A DNA stretch of 64,000 nt from Streptomyces ardesiacus (GTDB lineage Bacteria > Actinomycetota > Actinomycetes > Streptomycetales > Streptomycetaceae), in the NCBI RefSeq assembly GCF_003112575.1, contig NZ_BEWC01000005.1:310001-374000 (forward strand), written 5' to 3'. The notes under the pieces were generated by a model. That model ran no database searches and was not told the DNA's origin. It saw only the letters and a program-made list of their open reading frames with translations. The stretch's first letter is position 1. Each line of letters opens with the position of its first letter. This document shows, one piece after another, positions 24,967-34,386 of the stretch. The position numbers and the translations under genes were made by a program.

Positions 24967-26217
24967 TCAGCCGCCGCAGGGCAGGTCGGCCTCCAGGAGC
25001 GTGGGACCGCCGGGCGGGCTGGTCAGGCGGAGGGTGCCGTCCAGGGCCGCCACGCGGCGGCGGATGCCGGTCAGGCCCGAGCCGCCCTCCTCGTCGGCGC
25101 CGCCCCTGCCGTCGTCCTCGATCCGCAGCCGCAGCCGGCCGCCCCTGGCCCGGACGGTGACCGAGGCCCGTTCGGCACCGCTGTGCCTGGCGATGTTGGT
25201 GAGCGCCTCGGCGACCACGAAGTACGCCGTGGCCTCGACCGAGGCCGCGCACCGCTCCGGCACGTCCGCCTCGACGCGGCACGGCACCCCGCAGTCCGCC
25301 GCGAGGCCCGACAGCGCGCCCGCGAGGCCGCGGTCGGCCAGGACCGGCGGCAGGATGCCCCGCGCCACCGAACGCAGCTCCGCCAGCGCCTGTTCCGCCG
25401 CCGACTGGGCCCGCTCCAGCAGCTCGTCGGCCCCGGCCGGGTCGCGCGCCGCCATCCGCCGCGCGGCGCCCAGCAGCACCGTGACCGACACGAGCCGGTT
25501 CTGCGCGCCGTCGTGCAGGGAGCGTTCGATCCGGCGCAGCTCGGTGGCGTGCGCGTCCAGTGCGGCCGCCCGGGTCGCGGTCAGTTCCGCCACCCGCAGC
25601 GACAGGTCCGTGCCGGGGCCGGCCGCGAGCAGCCGCCGGGCCGGGGCGGCCTGGAGCCGTGCCATGCCCGGACCCAGGCCCAGGAGGATCGCCGTCCAGC
25701 CCACGCCCAGCAGCATCGCGGCGACCGCGTCCAGCCAGGTGTGCGCGGTGCCGACGCCGACGGACGTGGTCGTCGTCTCGGGCACCAGCCACCACCACAG
25801 CGGGAACGTGGTGTCCCGGACGGCGCACAGCGGCAGCAGCAGACCGAGCAGGCCCAGCAGCAGCCCCAGGGTGCCGTGCCGCACCAGCCAGCGCAGCTCC
25901 CGCCGGGTGGTGGGGTCGGCCAGCGCGGACCGCAGCCGGACGGGCGGCGGGTCCGGCGGCACGATGTCGACGCCCCGGCGGGCGAGGCGCTCGCGTTCGC
26001 GCCGGGCCAGCGCGTGCAGGGCGCGCAGCGCGAGCGGCGCGAGCAGCAGCCCGATCCCGGCCGGCGCGGTCACGGCGGCCACGGCCGACAGCAGCAGCAC
26101 GCCCAGCGCCCGCGACGCCGTGCCCAACCCGCCGACGAGCCGGCCCGTCGCCGCAGCGGCGGCGCGCAGGGTCCGTACGGCGGTCTCCCGCACCGACGTC
26201 ACCGGGACCACCGTCAT
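24967..26217 (-). CDS. NarL-type sensor histidine kinase, no adjacent regulator
   Basis: A 416-aa membrane kinase: hydrophobic segments at about 35-65, 115-135 and 160-185, then a HisKA_3 dimerisation helix with the phospho-acceptor His near residue 235 (RIERSLHDGAQNRLV), and an HATPase_c domain (N box VVAEALTNIARHS, G boxes EDDGRGG and GSGLTGIRRRV). No response regulator is adjacent; the only one in the window is at 33712. It is divergent from a small membrane protein and an ABC transporter, a common arrangement in which the kinase monitors that transporter. Confidence 0.9.
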   Translation of the reverse strand: MTVVPVTSVRETAVRTLRAAAAATGRLVGGLGTASRALGVLLLSAVAAVTAPAGIGLLLAPLALRALHALARRERERLARRGVDIVPPDPPPVRLRSALADPTTRRELRWLVRHGTLGLLLGLLGLLLPLCAVRDTTFPLWWWLVPETTTTSVGVGTAHTWLDAVAAMLLGVGWTAILLGLGPGMARLQAAPARRLLAAGPGTDLSLRVAELTATRAAALDAHATELRRIERSLHDGAQNRLVSVTVLLGAARRMAARDPAGADELLERAQSAAEQALAELRSVARGILPPVLADRGLAGALSGLAADCGVPCRVEADVPERCAASVEATAYFVVAEALTNIARHSGAERASVTVRARGGRLRLRIEDDGRGGADEEGGSGLTGIRRRVAALDGTLRLTSPPGGPTLLEADLPCGG

Positions 26218-26316
26218 CCGCCTGCCTCCCTCCGGCCCGTACGCCCCCGGCGGACGTGCCGGGCGTGCCCGACCCTATGCCGCCCGGCGGGCCCGCGACG
26301 GGTGCGGAGCCGGAGA

Positions 26317-26332
26317 GTACAGCCTGCTGTAC
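26317..26332. promoter_or_regulatory. inverted repeat GTACAG-CCTG-CTGTAC
   Basis: A perfect 6-bp inverted repeat with a 4-nt spacer, between the divergent histidine kinase (26217) and ABC operon (26425). Its right part (TGCTGTACCCCGG) loosely resembles the TGCTACCCCGG core of the 17-bp elements at 33676 and 35690. A shared or related response regulator is possible. Confidence 0.4.
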
Positions 26333-26424
26333 CCCGGACCGGGCGGCCCACGGGATCGGCCGCCGGGGGTCGCGCTGCCTAGCGTCGAAGGCGACCGAGA
26401 GCGACGCCGACGGAGGCCGCAGCC

Positions 26425-26691
26425 ATGACGCACCAGGACCGCCCAGCCCACGACGACCCCTACCGCCTGAGCGCGCCGCGGGCCGCTCCCGCACCCGGCG
26501 GCGGCCCGGACGCCGTCTCCCGCGGGGACGTCCTGCGGACGCTGCTGTGGGCCGTCGTGGTGCTCAGCGCGGTCGCCAACACGGCCCTCTCCTTCACCGG
26601 TGCCGCCGCCCCGCTCCACCTGGCCACCGGCGTGGTGACCGTGCTCGCCGCCGGCACCCTCGTCGTACGCGCCCTGCGGGGGCGGCGATGA
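26425..26691 (+). CDS. small two-span membrane protein of the ABC operon
   Basis: An 88-aa protein with a charged, Pro-rich N-terminus and two hydrophobic helices (LLWAVVVLSAVANTALSFTG and LATGVVTVLAAGTLVVRAL) ending in RGRR. It overlaps the ABC ATPase gene by 4 bp (ATGA) and is first in that operon. No family recognised; an accessory subunit is possible. The ATG at 26425 follows GGAGG. Confidence 0.75.
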   Translation: MTHQDRPAHDDPYRLSAPRAAPAPGGGPDAVSRGDVLRTLLWAVVVLSAVANTALSFTGAAAPLHLATGVVTVLAAGTLVVRALRGRR

Positions 26692-27443
26692 GCACCGCCG
26701 CGCTCACCGCCGCCACCGCGCGCAGGGCGCCCGCCATCGCGCTGGACCGCGTGGCCAGGACCTACCCGGGCGGCGTCCGGGCGCTCGACGAGGTGTCGCT
26801 GACCGTGGAACACGGCACGTTCCTCGCGGTGATGGGGCCCTCGGGCTCCGGCAAGAGCACCCTCATGCACTGCGCGGCCGGGCTGGACTCCCCCACCTCG
26901 GGCCGGGTCCGCATTGACGGGCAGGAGATCTCCGGCCTGAACGAGACCCGCCGCACCGAACTGCGCCGCGAGCGCGTCGGGTTCGTCTTCCAGGCGTACA
27001 ACCTGATCCCCTCGCTCAGCGTCGAGGACAACATCACGCTGCCGCTGCGTCTGGCCGGGCGGCGCCCGGACCGGGAGTGGCTGCGCGCGCTGACCGAACG
27101 GGTCGGGCTGGCCGGCCGGCTGGCGCACCGACCGGCCGAGCTGTCCGGCGGGCAGCAGCAACGAGCGGCCCTGGTACGGGCGTTGGCGGCCCGGCCCGCC
27201 GTCGTCTTCGCGGACGAGCCGACCGGAGCGCTGGACCTGCGCAGCGCCCACCAGGTGCTCGACCTGCTGCGCGCGCTCGTCGACGACCTCGGCCAGACGG
27301 TGGTCATGGTCACCCACGACCCGGCCGCCGCGGCCCGCGCCCACCGCGCGCTGGTGATGGCCGACGGCCGGGTGGTCGAGGCCCTGGAGCGGCCGACGGC
27401 GCCGCACCTGGCGGAGCGGCTCGTCGCGTTGGGGGAGCGGTAG
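26688..27443 (+). CDS. MacB/LolD-type ABC transporter ATPase
   Basis: A 251-aa ATPase of the LolCDE/MacB group: Walker A GPSGSGKST, Q loop FVFQAYNLIPSLS, signature LSGGQQQR, Walker B VVFADEPTGALD and the switch THDPAAAA. It pairs with the FtsX-type permease that starts 2 bp after it. Such pairs export peptides or lipids, or act as mechanotransducers in antimicrobial-peptide resistance. Closely related to the ATPase at 32620. Confidence 0.93.
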   Translation: MSTAALTAATARRAPAIALDRVARTYPGGVRALDEVSLTVEHGTFLAVMGPSGSGKSTLMHCAAGLDSPTSGRVRIDGQEISGLNETRRTELRRERVGFVFQAYNLIPSLSVEDNITLPLRLAGRRPDREWLRALTERVGLAGRLAHRPAELSGGQQQRAALVRALAARPAVVFADEPTGALDLRSAHQVLDLLRALVDDLGQTVVMVTHDPAAAARAHRALVMADGRVVEALERPTAPHLAERLVALGER

Positions 27444-27445
27444 CC

Positions 27446-29980
27446 GTGCTGCACCTCGCCCTGCGGATGGCCGCGCACCGGATCACCGCCCTGCTCGCCG
27501 TGGCGTGCGCGGTCCTCGGCGGCGCGGCCCTGATCACCGCCACCGGCGTGCTCGCCGAGTCGGGGCTGCGTTCGCAGGTCCCGCCCGGGCGGCTCGGCGG
27601 CGCGGACGTCGTGGTCGCCGCCGACCAGGAGTTCCACCCGAGCGGGGACCTCCCCCTCGCGCTGCCCGAACGGGCCGCGGTCCCGGCCCGGCTCGTCGAC
27701 CGGCTGGCCGCCCTGCCCGGCGTCACCGCGGCCGTCGGCGACATCGGCTTCCCCGCGGCACTGGTCGACGCCCGCACCGGCGTCACCCCGGTCGCGGAGG
27801 ACCCGGGGACGGCGGGGCACGGCTGGTCCTCGACGCGGCTCCTGGCGGACGCGCGGGTGACGGGCCGGGCGCCGTCCGGCCCGCACGAGGTCGCGGTGGA
27901 CGCCGGTACGGGGCTGGCGGTCGGCGCGCGGGTCGAGGTCGTGGCGAACGGCCGCCCCGCGACGCCCTACCGGGTCTCCGCACTGGTCGACGCCCCCGGC
28001 GCGGGCCTCTACTTCGCGGACGGCACCGCCGCCGCTCTCGCCGCCCGTGACGCGGGCGGCGGGGGCCCGCGCGCCGGGACGGTGGACCTGATCGGTCTGC
28101 GGACCGACGAGGGCGCCGGGGACCGGGTCGCCGCCGCCGTCCGCGCGGCCGTGGCGGGCACGGGGCTCGACGTGCACACCGGCGCCGGCCGGGGCGAGGC
28201 GGTGGCGCCCGGCACCGGTTCCGCGCGCTCCCTGCTGATCCTGCTCGCCGGTTCGCTCGGCGGGATCGTGCTGCTGATCACCGGGTTCGTCGTCGCGGGC
28301 GCGCTGGGCGTGACCGTCGCCGGGCAGCGCCGCGACCTGGCGCTGATGCGGGCCGTCGGCGCCACGCCGAAACAGATCCGCCGGCTGGCCGCCGCGCAGT
28401 CCACGGTCGTCGCGGTGATCGCCCTGGTACCGGGCGTGGCCGTCGGCTACCTGCTCGCCGGGCGCTTCCGGGACCTGCTGGCCGGCCGCGGCGTCCTCCC
28501 GCCCGAACTCCCCCTCACGGTCAGTCCGTTGCCCGCGCTCGCCACGCTGCTCCTGGTGGTGGCGGCCGTACGGCTCTGCGCCCGGTGCGCGGCCTGGCGC
28601 ACCTCGCGGATGCCGGCCACCGAGGCGGTCGCCGAGTCCCGCAGCGAGCCGCGCACCCCGTCGCGGACACGGACCGGGACCGGGCTGCTGCTGGTCCTCG
28701 GCGCGTGTGCGCTGTCCGTGGTGCCGCTGCTGTCGCGGACGGTCCTCGGGGCCTCGGTCACGTCCGTCGCGGGCATCCTCGCCGCGATCGGCCTGGCGCT
28801 GTGCGGCCCGGCACTGGTCCGGAGCGCGGGCGACGCCGTCGTACGGCGGCTGCGGCCCGGGACGGCGGCGCCGACGTGGCTGGCGCTGTCCAACGTACGG
28901 GCGTACGCGCTGCGCCTGTCGGGCGTGGTGAGCCCGCTGGCGATGGGCGTCGTCTTCGTCCTGACGTACACCCTCACCCAGACCACGGTGCTGGCCGCCA
29001 CCTCCGAGGACACCCGCACGGGCACGCTCGCCCAGTACGAGGTGACGGCACCGGCGCTGGGCGGGCTGCCCGACGGCACCCTGTCCGCCGTGCGGGACGT
29101 GCCCGGCGTACGGGCGGCGGCACCGGCCGGGACGACCACGGTGGTGTGGGAGTACGAGGAACTGGGCGATCCCGCGGCCGAGTCGGCCCCGGCGCTGATC
29201 CTCGCGCCGGACGCCGGGGGCGTCCTCGACCTCGGCGTCACGGACGGCGGCCTGGAGCGACTGACCGGGGCGACGGTCGCCGTGAGCGGCGAGGCCGCCC
29301 GCACCCGTGGCGCCGGGCTCGGGAAACGGGTGCGGCTGGTGCTCGGCGACGGGGCGCGCGTCGACGCCCGGGTCGTCGCCGTCTACGACCGGGGGCTGGG
29401 CTTCGGCCCGGTCGTCCTCTCGCGCGAACTGGCCGCCGGGCACACCACGACCGGCCTCGACCAGCGGATCCTGGTCCGCACCGACGGCACGCCCGAGGCC
29501 GGGGCGGGGCTCACCGCGCTCGCCGCCGGCCGGCCCGGCCTCGCCGTCGCGGGCACCGCCCGGGACGCCGCCGGCACGGACCCGCCGCCCGAGGTGTGGA
29601 TCAACCTGGCGGTGGTCGTGGTGCTCCTCGGCTATCTCCTGCTGAGCATCGCCAACAAGCTGGTCGCCGCCACCGCCCAGCGCCGGACCGAGATCGCCGC
29701 GCTGCGGCTGGCCGGCACGACCCCGCGGCAGATCCTCGCGATGATGCGCCGCGAGGCCGCCGTGGTCGCCGCCCTGTCCCTGGCCTGCGGCCTCCTGCTC
29801 TCCGCCGTCCCGCTGGCACTGCTGGGCGTCGGCTTCCTCGGCCACCCGTGGCCGGCCGGCCCGGCGTGGCTCCTGCCGGTGGTGGCGACGGCGGTCACGG
29901 CGACGGCGTACCTCACGATCGAGCTCCCCACCCGCCACGCCCTCCGGGTGCCGTCGGCGGAGGGGCTGCGTATGGGGTGA
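27446..29980 (+). CDS. FtsX-domain ABC permease (MacB-like)
   Basis: An 844-aa permease starting with GTG at 27446 (GGGGGAG upstream). An N-terminal helix leads to a large extracytoplasmic domain, then an FtsX domain around 265-400 (LLILLAGSLGGIVLLITGF, then a loop with MRAVGATPKQIRRL), a second extracytoplasmic domain and a second FtsX domain near the C-terminus (LVAATAQRRTEIAALRLAGT). This two-FtsX plan is that of actinobacterial MacB-like exporters. It converges on its paralogue at 30080 with a hairpin between. Confidence 0.9.
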   Translation: MLHLALRMAAHRITALLAVACAVLGGAALITATGVLAESGLRSQVPPGRLGGADVVVAADQEFHPSGDLPLALPERAAVPARLVDRLAALPGVTAAVGDIGFPAALVDARTGVTPVAEDPGTAGHGWSSTRLLADARVTGRAPSGPHEVAVDAGTGLAVGARVEVVANGRPATPYRVSALVDAPGAGLYFADGTAAALAARDAGGGGPRAGTVDLIGLRTDEGAGDRVAAAVRAAVAGTGLDVHTGAGRGEAVAPGTGSARSLLILLAGSLGGIVLLITGFVVAGALGVTVAGQRRDLALMRAVGATPKQIRRLAAAQSTVVAVIALVPGVAVGYLLAGRFRDLLAGRGVLPPELPLTVSPLPALATLLLVVAAVRLCARCAAWRTSRMPATEAVAESRSEPRTPSRTRTGTGLLLVLGACALSVVPLLSRTVLGASVTSVAGILAAIGLALCGPALVRSAGDAVVRRLRPGTAAPTWLALSNVRAYALRLSGVVSPLAMGVVFVLTYTLTQTTVLAATSEDTRTGTLAQYEVTAPALGGLPDGTLSAVRDVPGVRAAAPAGTTTVVWEYEELGDPAAESAPALILAPDAGGVLDLGVTDGGLERLTGATVAVSGEAARTRGAGLGKRVRLVLGDGARVDARVVAVYDRGLGFGPVVLSRELAAGHTTTGLDQRILVRTDGTPEAGAGLTALAAGRPGLAVAGTARDAAGTDPPPEVWINLAVVVVLLGYLLLSIANKLVAATAQRRTEIAALRLAGTTPRQILAMMRREAAVVAALSLACGLLLSAVPLALLGVGFLGHPWPAGPAWLLPVVATAVTATAYLTIELPTRHALRVPSAEGLRMG

Positions 29981-30007
29981 GCGGGGGTGACCCGGGCGCG
30001 CCGGGCG

Positions 30008-30038
30008 GGCGGGCCCCCGCCGCCGGCCGGGGCCCGCC
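30008..30038. terminator. bidirectional hairpin between the two ABC operons
   Basis: GGCGGGCCCC (30008-30017) pairs with GGGGCCCGCC (30029-30038) around an 11-nt loop, in the 99-bp gap between two convergent permease genes. Confidence 0.6.
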
Positions 30039-30079
30039 TCCCCCTGCCCGGCCCGCGCGGCACCGCCACCCGCCGGGGC

Positions 30080-32623
30080 TCAGGACCCCCGGGGGCGCAG
30101 GGCCGCACGGGCCGGGAGGGTCGCGGCGGCCAGGGTGAGGATCGCCGTCGTCGCGGCGAACGCGGTGTACAGCAGCGGGGGGACGTACGGGGACTCGCCC
30201 GTCAGCCCGCGCATCATCGGGGTCAGCGTGACCAGGGCGACGGCGGTGCCCAGGAACACGCCCGCCGCCGACACCAGCAGACTCTCCCAGCCCAGCATGC
30301 GCAGCACCTGGCGCCGGGTGGCGCCGACCAGGCGGAGCGTCTCCAGTTCGCGGCGCCGGTCCAGGACCGTCATCACCAGGGTGTTGACCGCGGCGACGGC
30401 GGCGAAGCCGCCCAGGACGGCGGCCATCATGAAGTTGGCCCAGGCGCCGAACGCGCGGTCCGCGTTCTGCGCGCGGGCGTAGCCCGAGGCGTCGGTGACC
30501 TCGCCGAGCGCGCCGAGCGGCCCGGCGTCGCCGCCGCTGACCAGCAGCGTGTCGTCGAAGGCGGACGTGACGTGTCCCTCCAGGGACGCGCGGTCCATGG
30601 TCACCGCGGGCAGTCCCAGGCCGCGGCCGTAGACCGCGACGATCTTCGGGGCGGCCTCCGTGCCGTCGGGCAGCCGCAGCGGCAGCCTGTCGCCCAGCCC
30701 GGTCCTCGTGGCGGTGGCGAGGGTCCTGTCGACGGCGACCCGGCCCGGACCCACGCGGTCCAGGCTGCCCTCGCGCACGTCCAGGTCCTGCACCCGCGCG
30801 AGCCGTTCACCGGGGGCCGAGACCCCCTGGACCGCCGTGGCCTGCAACGACGTCTCACCACCACCCCGTACGGGCACCAACACCTGCGTGTCCAGCAGCG
30901 CCACCGCGGCGTCGACGCCGGGAACGCGGGCCGCGCGCTCGGCGGCGTCGGCGGGCAGACCGGCCGGGGCGGTCACGACGTGGTCGGCCGTGATGCCGTC
31001 GCGGAGTTGCTGAGAGGCGACGTGGCTCTCGCTCGTGTGCATGAAGACCAGCGTCGAGGCGAAGGCCATGGCCAGCACGACCGGAGTGATCGCGGAGGCC
31101 AGCCGCCGGGCGTTCGTACGGGAGTTGGCGGCGGCCAGCGAGGCCGACGCGCCCCCGCCCCGCAGCAGCAGGGCGAAGAGCGCCGCGACCAGCCGCGCGA
31201 GGACCGGGCCGAGCAGGGCGACGGCCAGCATGAAGAGCATGACGACGCCGAGCGAGGCGTTGGCCGCGTCCGCACCGGCGGCGGAGGCCGCCACGCCGGC
31301 GAGCACCGACCCGCCGCAGGCCGCGGCGAGCCCGAGGGCGCTGCGGACGGCGCCCGGCCGCAGCCGCTCCACCGACGCTTCGGCGAGCGCCTGCCCCGGC
31401 TTGGTCCGCGCGGGCCTGCGCCCGGCCGCCCACCCGGCGCCGAGTGCCGTGAGCAGCCCGAGACCGACGGCGGCGAGCAGCGGAAACACGGAGACGTGCA
31501 CGCCGACCGCCTCCGGGACGGCCCCGCGGTCCTGCATCTGCCCGAACCACCAGTGCGCGAGCCCGACGCCCGGCAGGAAGCCGAGCAGCCCGGCGGGCGG
31601 GGCGACGAGCAGCGCCTCGGCGGCGACCGCCCGGCGGATCTGCCGCGGGGTGGCGCCGACGGCCCGCAGCAGCGCGAACTCGCGGGTGCGCCGGCCGACG
31701 GAGAGGGCGACCGTGCCGGCCGCGGTGAAGACGGCGACCAGGGTGGCGATCCCGCCGAAGGAACCGCCGACCGCGAGGAGCGTCTCCTTGGCGTACGCCA
31801 GCCCGTGGTCCTCGACCTCGCCGCGGTCGTCGCCGGTGAGCACCTGCGCACCGGAGCCGGCGAGGGCCTTACCGACGGCCGCGGCGAGGGCGTCCGGGCT
31901 TACGCCCTCCCGCGCCAGGACGGCGACGGCGTCGGCCTCGCCCGGGTGCCCGGCCAGCACGGACGCCTCGGCGTCGGCGAACCAGGCCGTGGCCCCGCCG
32001 CCCGCCCCCTCCCGCGCGGCGTCACCGGCACCGGCCCCGGCCAGCCCGGACACCCGGAAGGCGGCCCGCCCGTCGGCCGTCTCCAGCGTGACGGTGTCGC
32101 CGACGCCGGCCCGCGCGGCACGGGCCGCGCCGGCGTCAAGGACGACCTCGCCCGCCCGCGGCGCGGTGCCCCGGGACAGCGTGGCGCCGGTGAAGGCGTG
32201 CGAGCCCCAGCCGTGCCCGGTGAGCGCGCCCGCGGCGGATCCCGGCGTACCGTCACCGCCGTGCGCCGGGAAGCCGTGCACCGGGAAGGTGTGGTCGGCC
32301 ACGGCGGCGGCCGCACCCGGTACCCCGGCGGCCTTCGCCGCGAGCCCCTCGTCCACGCGGGCCTTGCCGGGCAGCGGGAACTCGGTCACCTCGGGACCGT
32401 CGACCGTGTCGGCGACGACCCGCGCGGACTGGTCGGCCGCCACGACGACCGGGGCGTCCGCGTACCGCTGCGCCGGCACCGAGGCACGGATGCCGGTCTC
32501 CAGCAGGACGCCGCAGGCCGCGACGACCAGTGCCGACATCATCAGCGCGACGAACGTGCCCACGAACGAGGCGGGCCTGAACCGCACGGCCGCGCGCGCG
32601 AGACCGTTGGGCCTGACGCTCAT
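30080..32623 (-). CDS. FtsX-domain ABC permease (paralogue)
   Basis: An 847-aa permease with the same plan as 27446-29980: N-terminal helix, extracytoplasmic domain, FtsX domain with LLRAVGATPRQIRRAV, further membrane segments, a second extracytoplasmic domain and a final FtsX domain (RRRELETLRLVGATRRQVLR). Its ATG overlaps the upstream ATPase stop by 4 bp. With the ATPase and the kinase-regulator pair upstream it forms a typical envelope-stress export module. Confidence 0.9.
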   Translation of the reverse strand: MSVRPNGLARAAVRFRPASFVGTFVALMMSALVVAACGVLLETGIRASVPAQRYADAPVVVAADQSARVVADTVDGPEVTEFPLPGKARVDEGLAAKAAGVPGAAAAVADHTFPVHGFPAHGGDGTPGSAAGALTGHGWGSHAFTGATLSRGTAPRAGEVVLDAGAARAARAGVGDTVTLETADGRAAFRVSGLAGAGAGDAAREGAGGGATAWFADAEASVLAGHPGEADAVAVLAREGVSPDALAAAVGKALAGSGAQVLTGDDRGEVEDHGLAYAKETLLAVGGSFGGIATLVAVFTAAGTVALSVGRRTREFALLRAVGATPRQIRRAVAAEALLVAPPAGLLGFLPGVGLAHWWFGQMQDRGAVPEAVGVHVSVFPLLAAVGLGLLTALGAGWAAGRRPARTKPGQALAEASVERLRPGAVRSALGLAAACGGSVLAGVAASAAGADAANASLGVVMLFMLAVALLGPVLARLVAALFALLLRGGGASASLAAANSRTNARRLASAITPVVLAMAFASTLVFMHTSESHVASQQLRDGITADHVVTAPAGLPADAAERAARVPGVDAAVALLDTQVLVPVRGGGETSLQATAVQGVSAPGERLARVQDLDVREGSLDRVGPGRVAVDRTLATATRTGLGDRLPLRLPDGTEAAPKIVAVYGRGLGLPAVTMDRASLEGHVTSAFDDTLLVSGGDAGPLGALGEVTDASGYARAQNADRAFGAWANFMMAAVLGGFAAVAAVNTLVMTVLDRRRELETLRLVGATRRQVLRMLGWESLLVSAAGVFLGTAVALVTLTPMMRGLTGESPYVPPLLYTAFAATTAILTLAAATLPARAALRPRGS

Positions 32624-33573
32624 GCCGCCGCCCCCGCACCCACGCCCGCACCCGCACCGGCACCCGCACCCGCCCCGGCCGTCGCCCGGGCGCGGCCGGT
32701 GAGCGCGGCCATCCGCGCCGCGATCTGCTCCGCCGAACCCCGCTCCAGCCGGTCGACGAAGGCCCCCTCGGCGAGGAACAGCACGCGGTCGGCCCAGGCG
32801 GCCGCGGCCGGGTCGTGGGTGACCATGACGACCGTGGCGCCGAGGGCGTCCACCGCGTGCCGGAGCAGCCCGAGGACCTCGGCGGCGGTGCCGGTGTCGA
32901 GGGCGCCGGTGGGCTCGTCCGCGAAGATCACGTCGGGGGCGGTGACCAGGGCACGGGCGACGGCCACCCGCTGCTGCTGGCCGCCGGACAGCTCACCGGG
33001 CCGGCGCCGCGCCTTGTCGGCGAGCCCGACCCGCGCGAGCACCTCGGCCGCGCGCCCGTGGTCCTGGCGCTGCCCGGCGAGGCGCACGGGCAGCAGCACG
33101 TTCTGCTCCACGGTCAGCGAGGGCAGCAGGTTGAACGCCTGGAAGACGAAGCCGAGACGGCCGCGGCGCAGCTCGGTCAGCTCGTTCTCGCTCATGCCGG
33201 TGATCTCCGTGCCGCCGAGCCGCACCGACCCCGCCGAGGGCCGGTCCAGCCCGGCGGCGCACTGCAGGAAGGTGGACTTGCCCGACCCGGACGGCCCCAT
33301 GACGGCGGTGAAGGTGCCGTGCGGGAGGGCGAGGTCGATGCCGGAGAGCGCGTGCACCGTGCCCGCGCCGCGTCCGTACCGCCTCCGCACACCGCGCAGT
33401 TCGACGGCGGGCCCGGGGGCGGGTGCCGTGGTGGGCACGGTGGGCGTGGGGGCCGTGGTGGGCACGGCGGGTGTACGGGCCGTGGTGGCCGCCGTCGTGT
33501 CCGGTTTCCCGGGACGGTGGTCCGTCTCCGGCCGGTGACCGTCGTTCTGCCGCCTGCTTCTGCGTAGCCTCAT
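32620..33573 (-). CDS. MacB/LolD-type ABC ATPase with repeat-rich tail
   Basis: A 317-aa ATPase. The ATG at 33573 (GAAGGAG upstream) is preferred to one at 33654. The core has Walker A GPSGSGKST, Q loop FVFQAFNLLPSLT, signature LSGGQQQR and Walker B VIFADEPTGALD. About 50 N-terminal residues are a Thr/Pro/Ala-rich extension (APTPTVPTTAPAP). The C-terminus is an unusual Gly-Ala run (AGAGAGAGAGVGAGAAA) encoded by hexamer-like DNA repeats at about 32627-32684. It is coupled to the permease at 30080. Confidence 0.92.
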   Translation of the reverse strand: MRLRRSRRQNDGHRPETDHRPGKPDTTAATTARTPAVPTTAPTPTVPTTAPAPGPAVELRGVRRRYGRGAGTVHALSGIDLALPHGTFTAVMGPSGSGKSTFLQCAAGLDRPSAGSVRLGGTEITGMSENELTELRRGRLGFVFQAFNLLPSLTVEQNVLLPVRLAGQRQDHGRAAEVLARVGLADKARRRPGELSGGQQQRVAVARALVTAPDVIFADEPTGALDTGTAAEVLGLLRHAVDALGATVVMVTHDPAAAAWADRVLFLAEGAFVDRLERGSAEQIAARMAALTGRARATAGAGAGAGAGAGVGAGAAA

Positions 33574-33675
33574 GGCCCCGTCTCCTTCGTCCCTGCGCCG
33601 TACGTGTCGACGACGGGGTGAAGCGTGCGGGGCCGTACGTGCGGCGGGCGTCATACCCGGGAGCCCATACGGGAC

Positions 33676-33692
33676 TGCTACCCCGGTAGGGG
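33676..33692. promoter_or_regulatory. 17-bp operator-like element TGCTACCCCGGTAGGGG, copy 1
   Basis: It contains an inverted repeat CTACC-CC-GGTAG. It lies 103-119 bp upstream of the ABC ATPase start (33573) and is identical to copy 2 before the histidine kinase. This placement fits a binding site for the response regulator encoded at 33712. Confidence 0.6.
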
Positions 33693-33711
33693 AGGGTGGA
33701 GGGCCGCCGGG

Positions 33712-34386
33712 CTACTCCCCCGGGGCCACGAGCCCCGACTCGTAGGCGAAGACGACGGCCTGGGCGCGGTCGCGCAGGCCGAGCTTGGTGAGGACCCGGC
33801 TGACGTGGGTCTTCACCGTCTGCTCGGCCAGCACCAGCATCTGGGCGATCTCCGAGTTGGACAGGCCGCGGGCCACGAGGGTGAGGACCTCTCTCTCGCG
33901 CTCGGTCAGGCCCTTGAGCCGCAGTGCGGGCCTGCCCCGGGCCACGGGGCGCTGCTTGGCGAAGTCGGCGATGAGGCGGCGCGTCACGGAGGGGGCGAGC
34001 AGGGCGTCGCCCGAGGCCACGATCCGCACGGCGGCGATGAGGTCGGCGGGCGGCGCGTCCTTCAGCAGGAAACCGCTCGCGCCCGCCCGCAGCGCCTCGT
34101 AGACGTAGTCGTCGACGTCGAACGTGGTGAGCATCAGGACCCGTGGCCGGTGTGTCACCCCGGGCGGGGGCGCGAGCAGCCGGCGCGCGGCCTCCAGGCC
34201 GTCCGTCCCCGGCATCCGCACGTCCATCAGCACGACGTCCGGGTGGGCGCGCCGGCTCAGCTCGACGCCCTGCGCGCCGTCGGGGGCCTCGCCCACCACG
34301 TCGATGTCGCTCTGGGCGGCCAGCAGCGCGGCGAATCCGGCCCGCACCATGGCCTGGTCGTCGACGATGATGACGCGCGTCGTCAC
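33712..34386 (-). CDS. NarL/LuxR-family response regulator
   Basis: A 224-aa regulator: receiver domain 1-120 with phospho-acceptor D55 (VVLMDVRMP) and K105-region (GFLLKDAP), and a LuxR-type HTH at about 155-215 (LTEREREVLTLVARGLSNSE, then TVKTHVSRVLTKLG). GTG start at 34386 overlaps the kinase stop by 4 bp (GTGA) and has GGAGGAG upstream, so translation is coupled to that of the kinase. Likely targets are the two TGCTACCCCGGTAGGGG copies. Confidence 0.93.
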   Translation of the reverse strand: MTTRVIIVDDQAMVRAGFAALLAAQSDIDVVGEAPDGAQGVELSRRAHPDVVLMDVRMPGTDGLEAARRLLAPPPGVTHRPRVLMLTTFDVDDYVYEALRAGASGFLLKDAPPADLIAAVRIVASGDALLAPSVTRRLIADFAKQRPVARGRPALRLKGLTEREREVLTLVARGLSNSEIAQMLVLAEQTVKTHVSRVLTKLGLRDRAQAVVFAYESGLVAPGE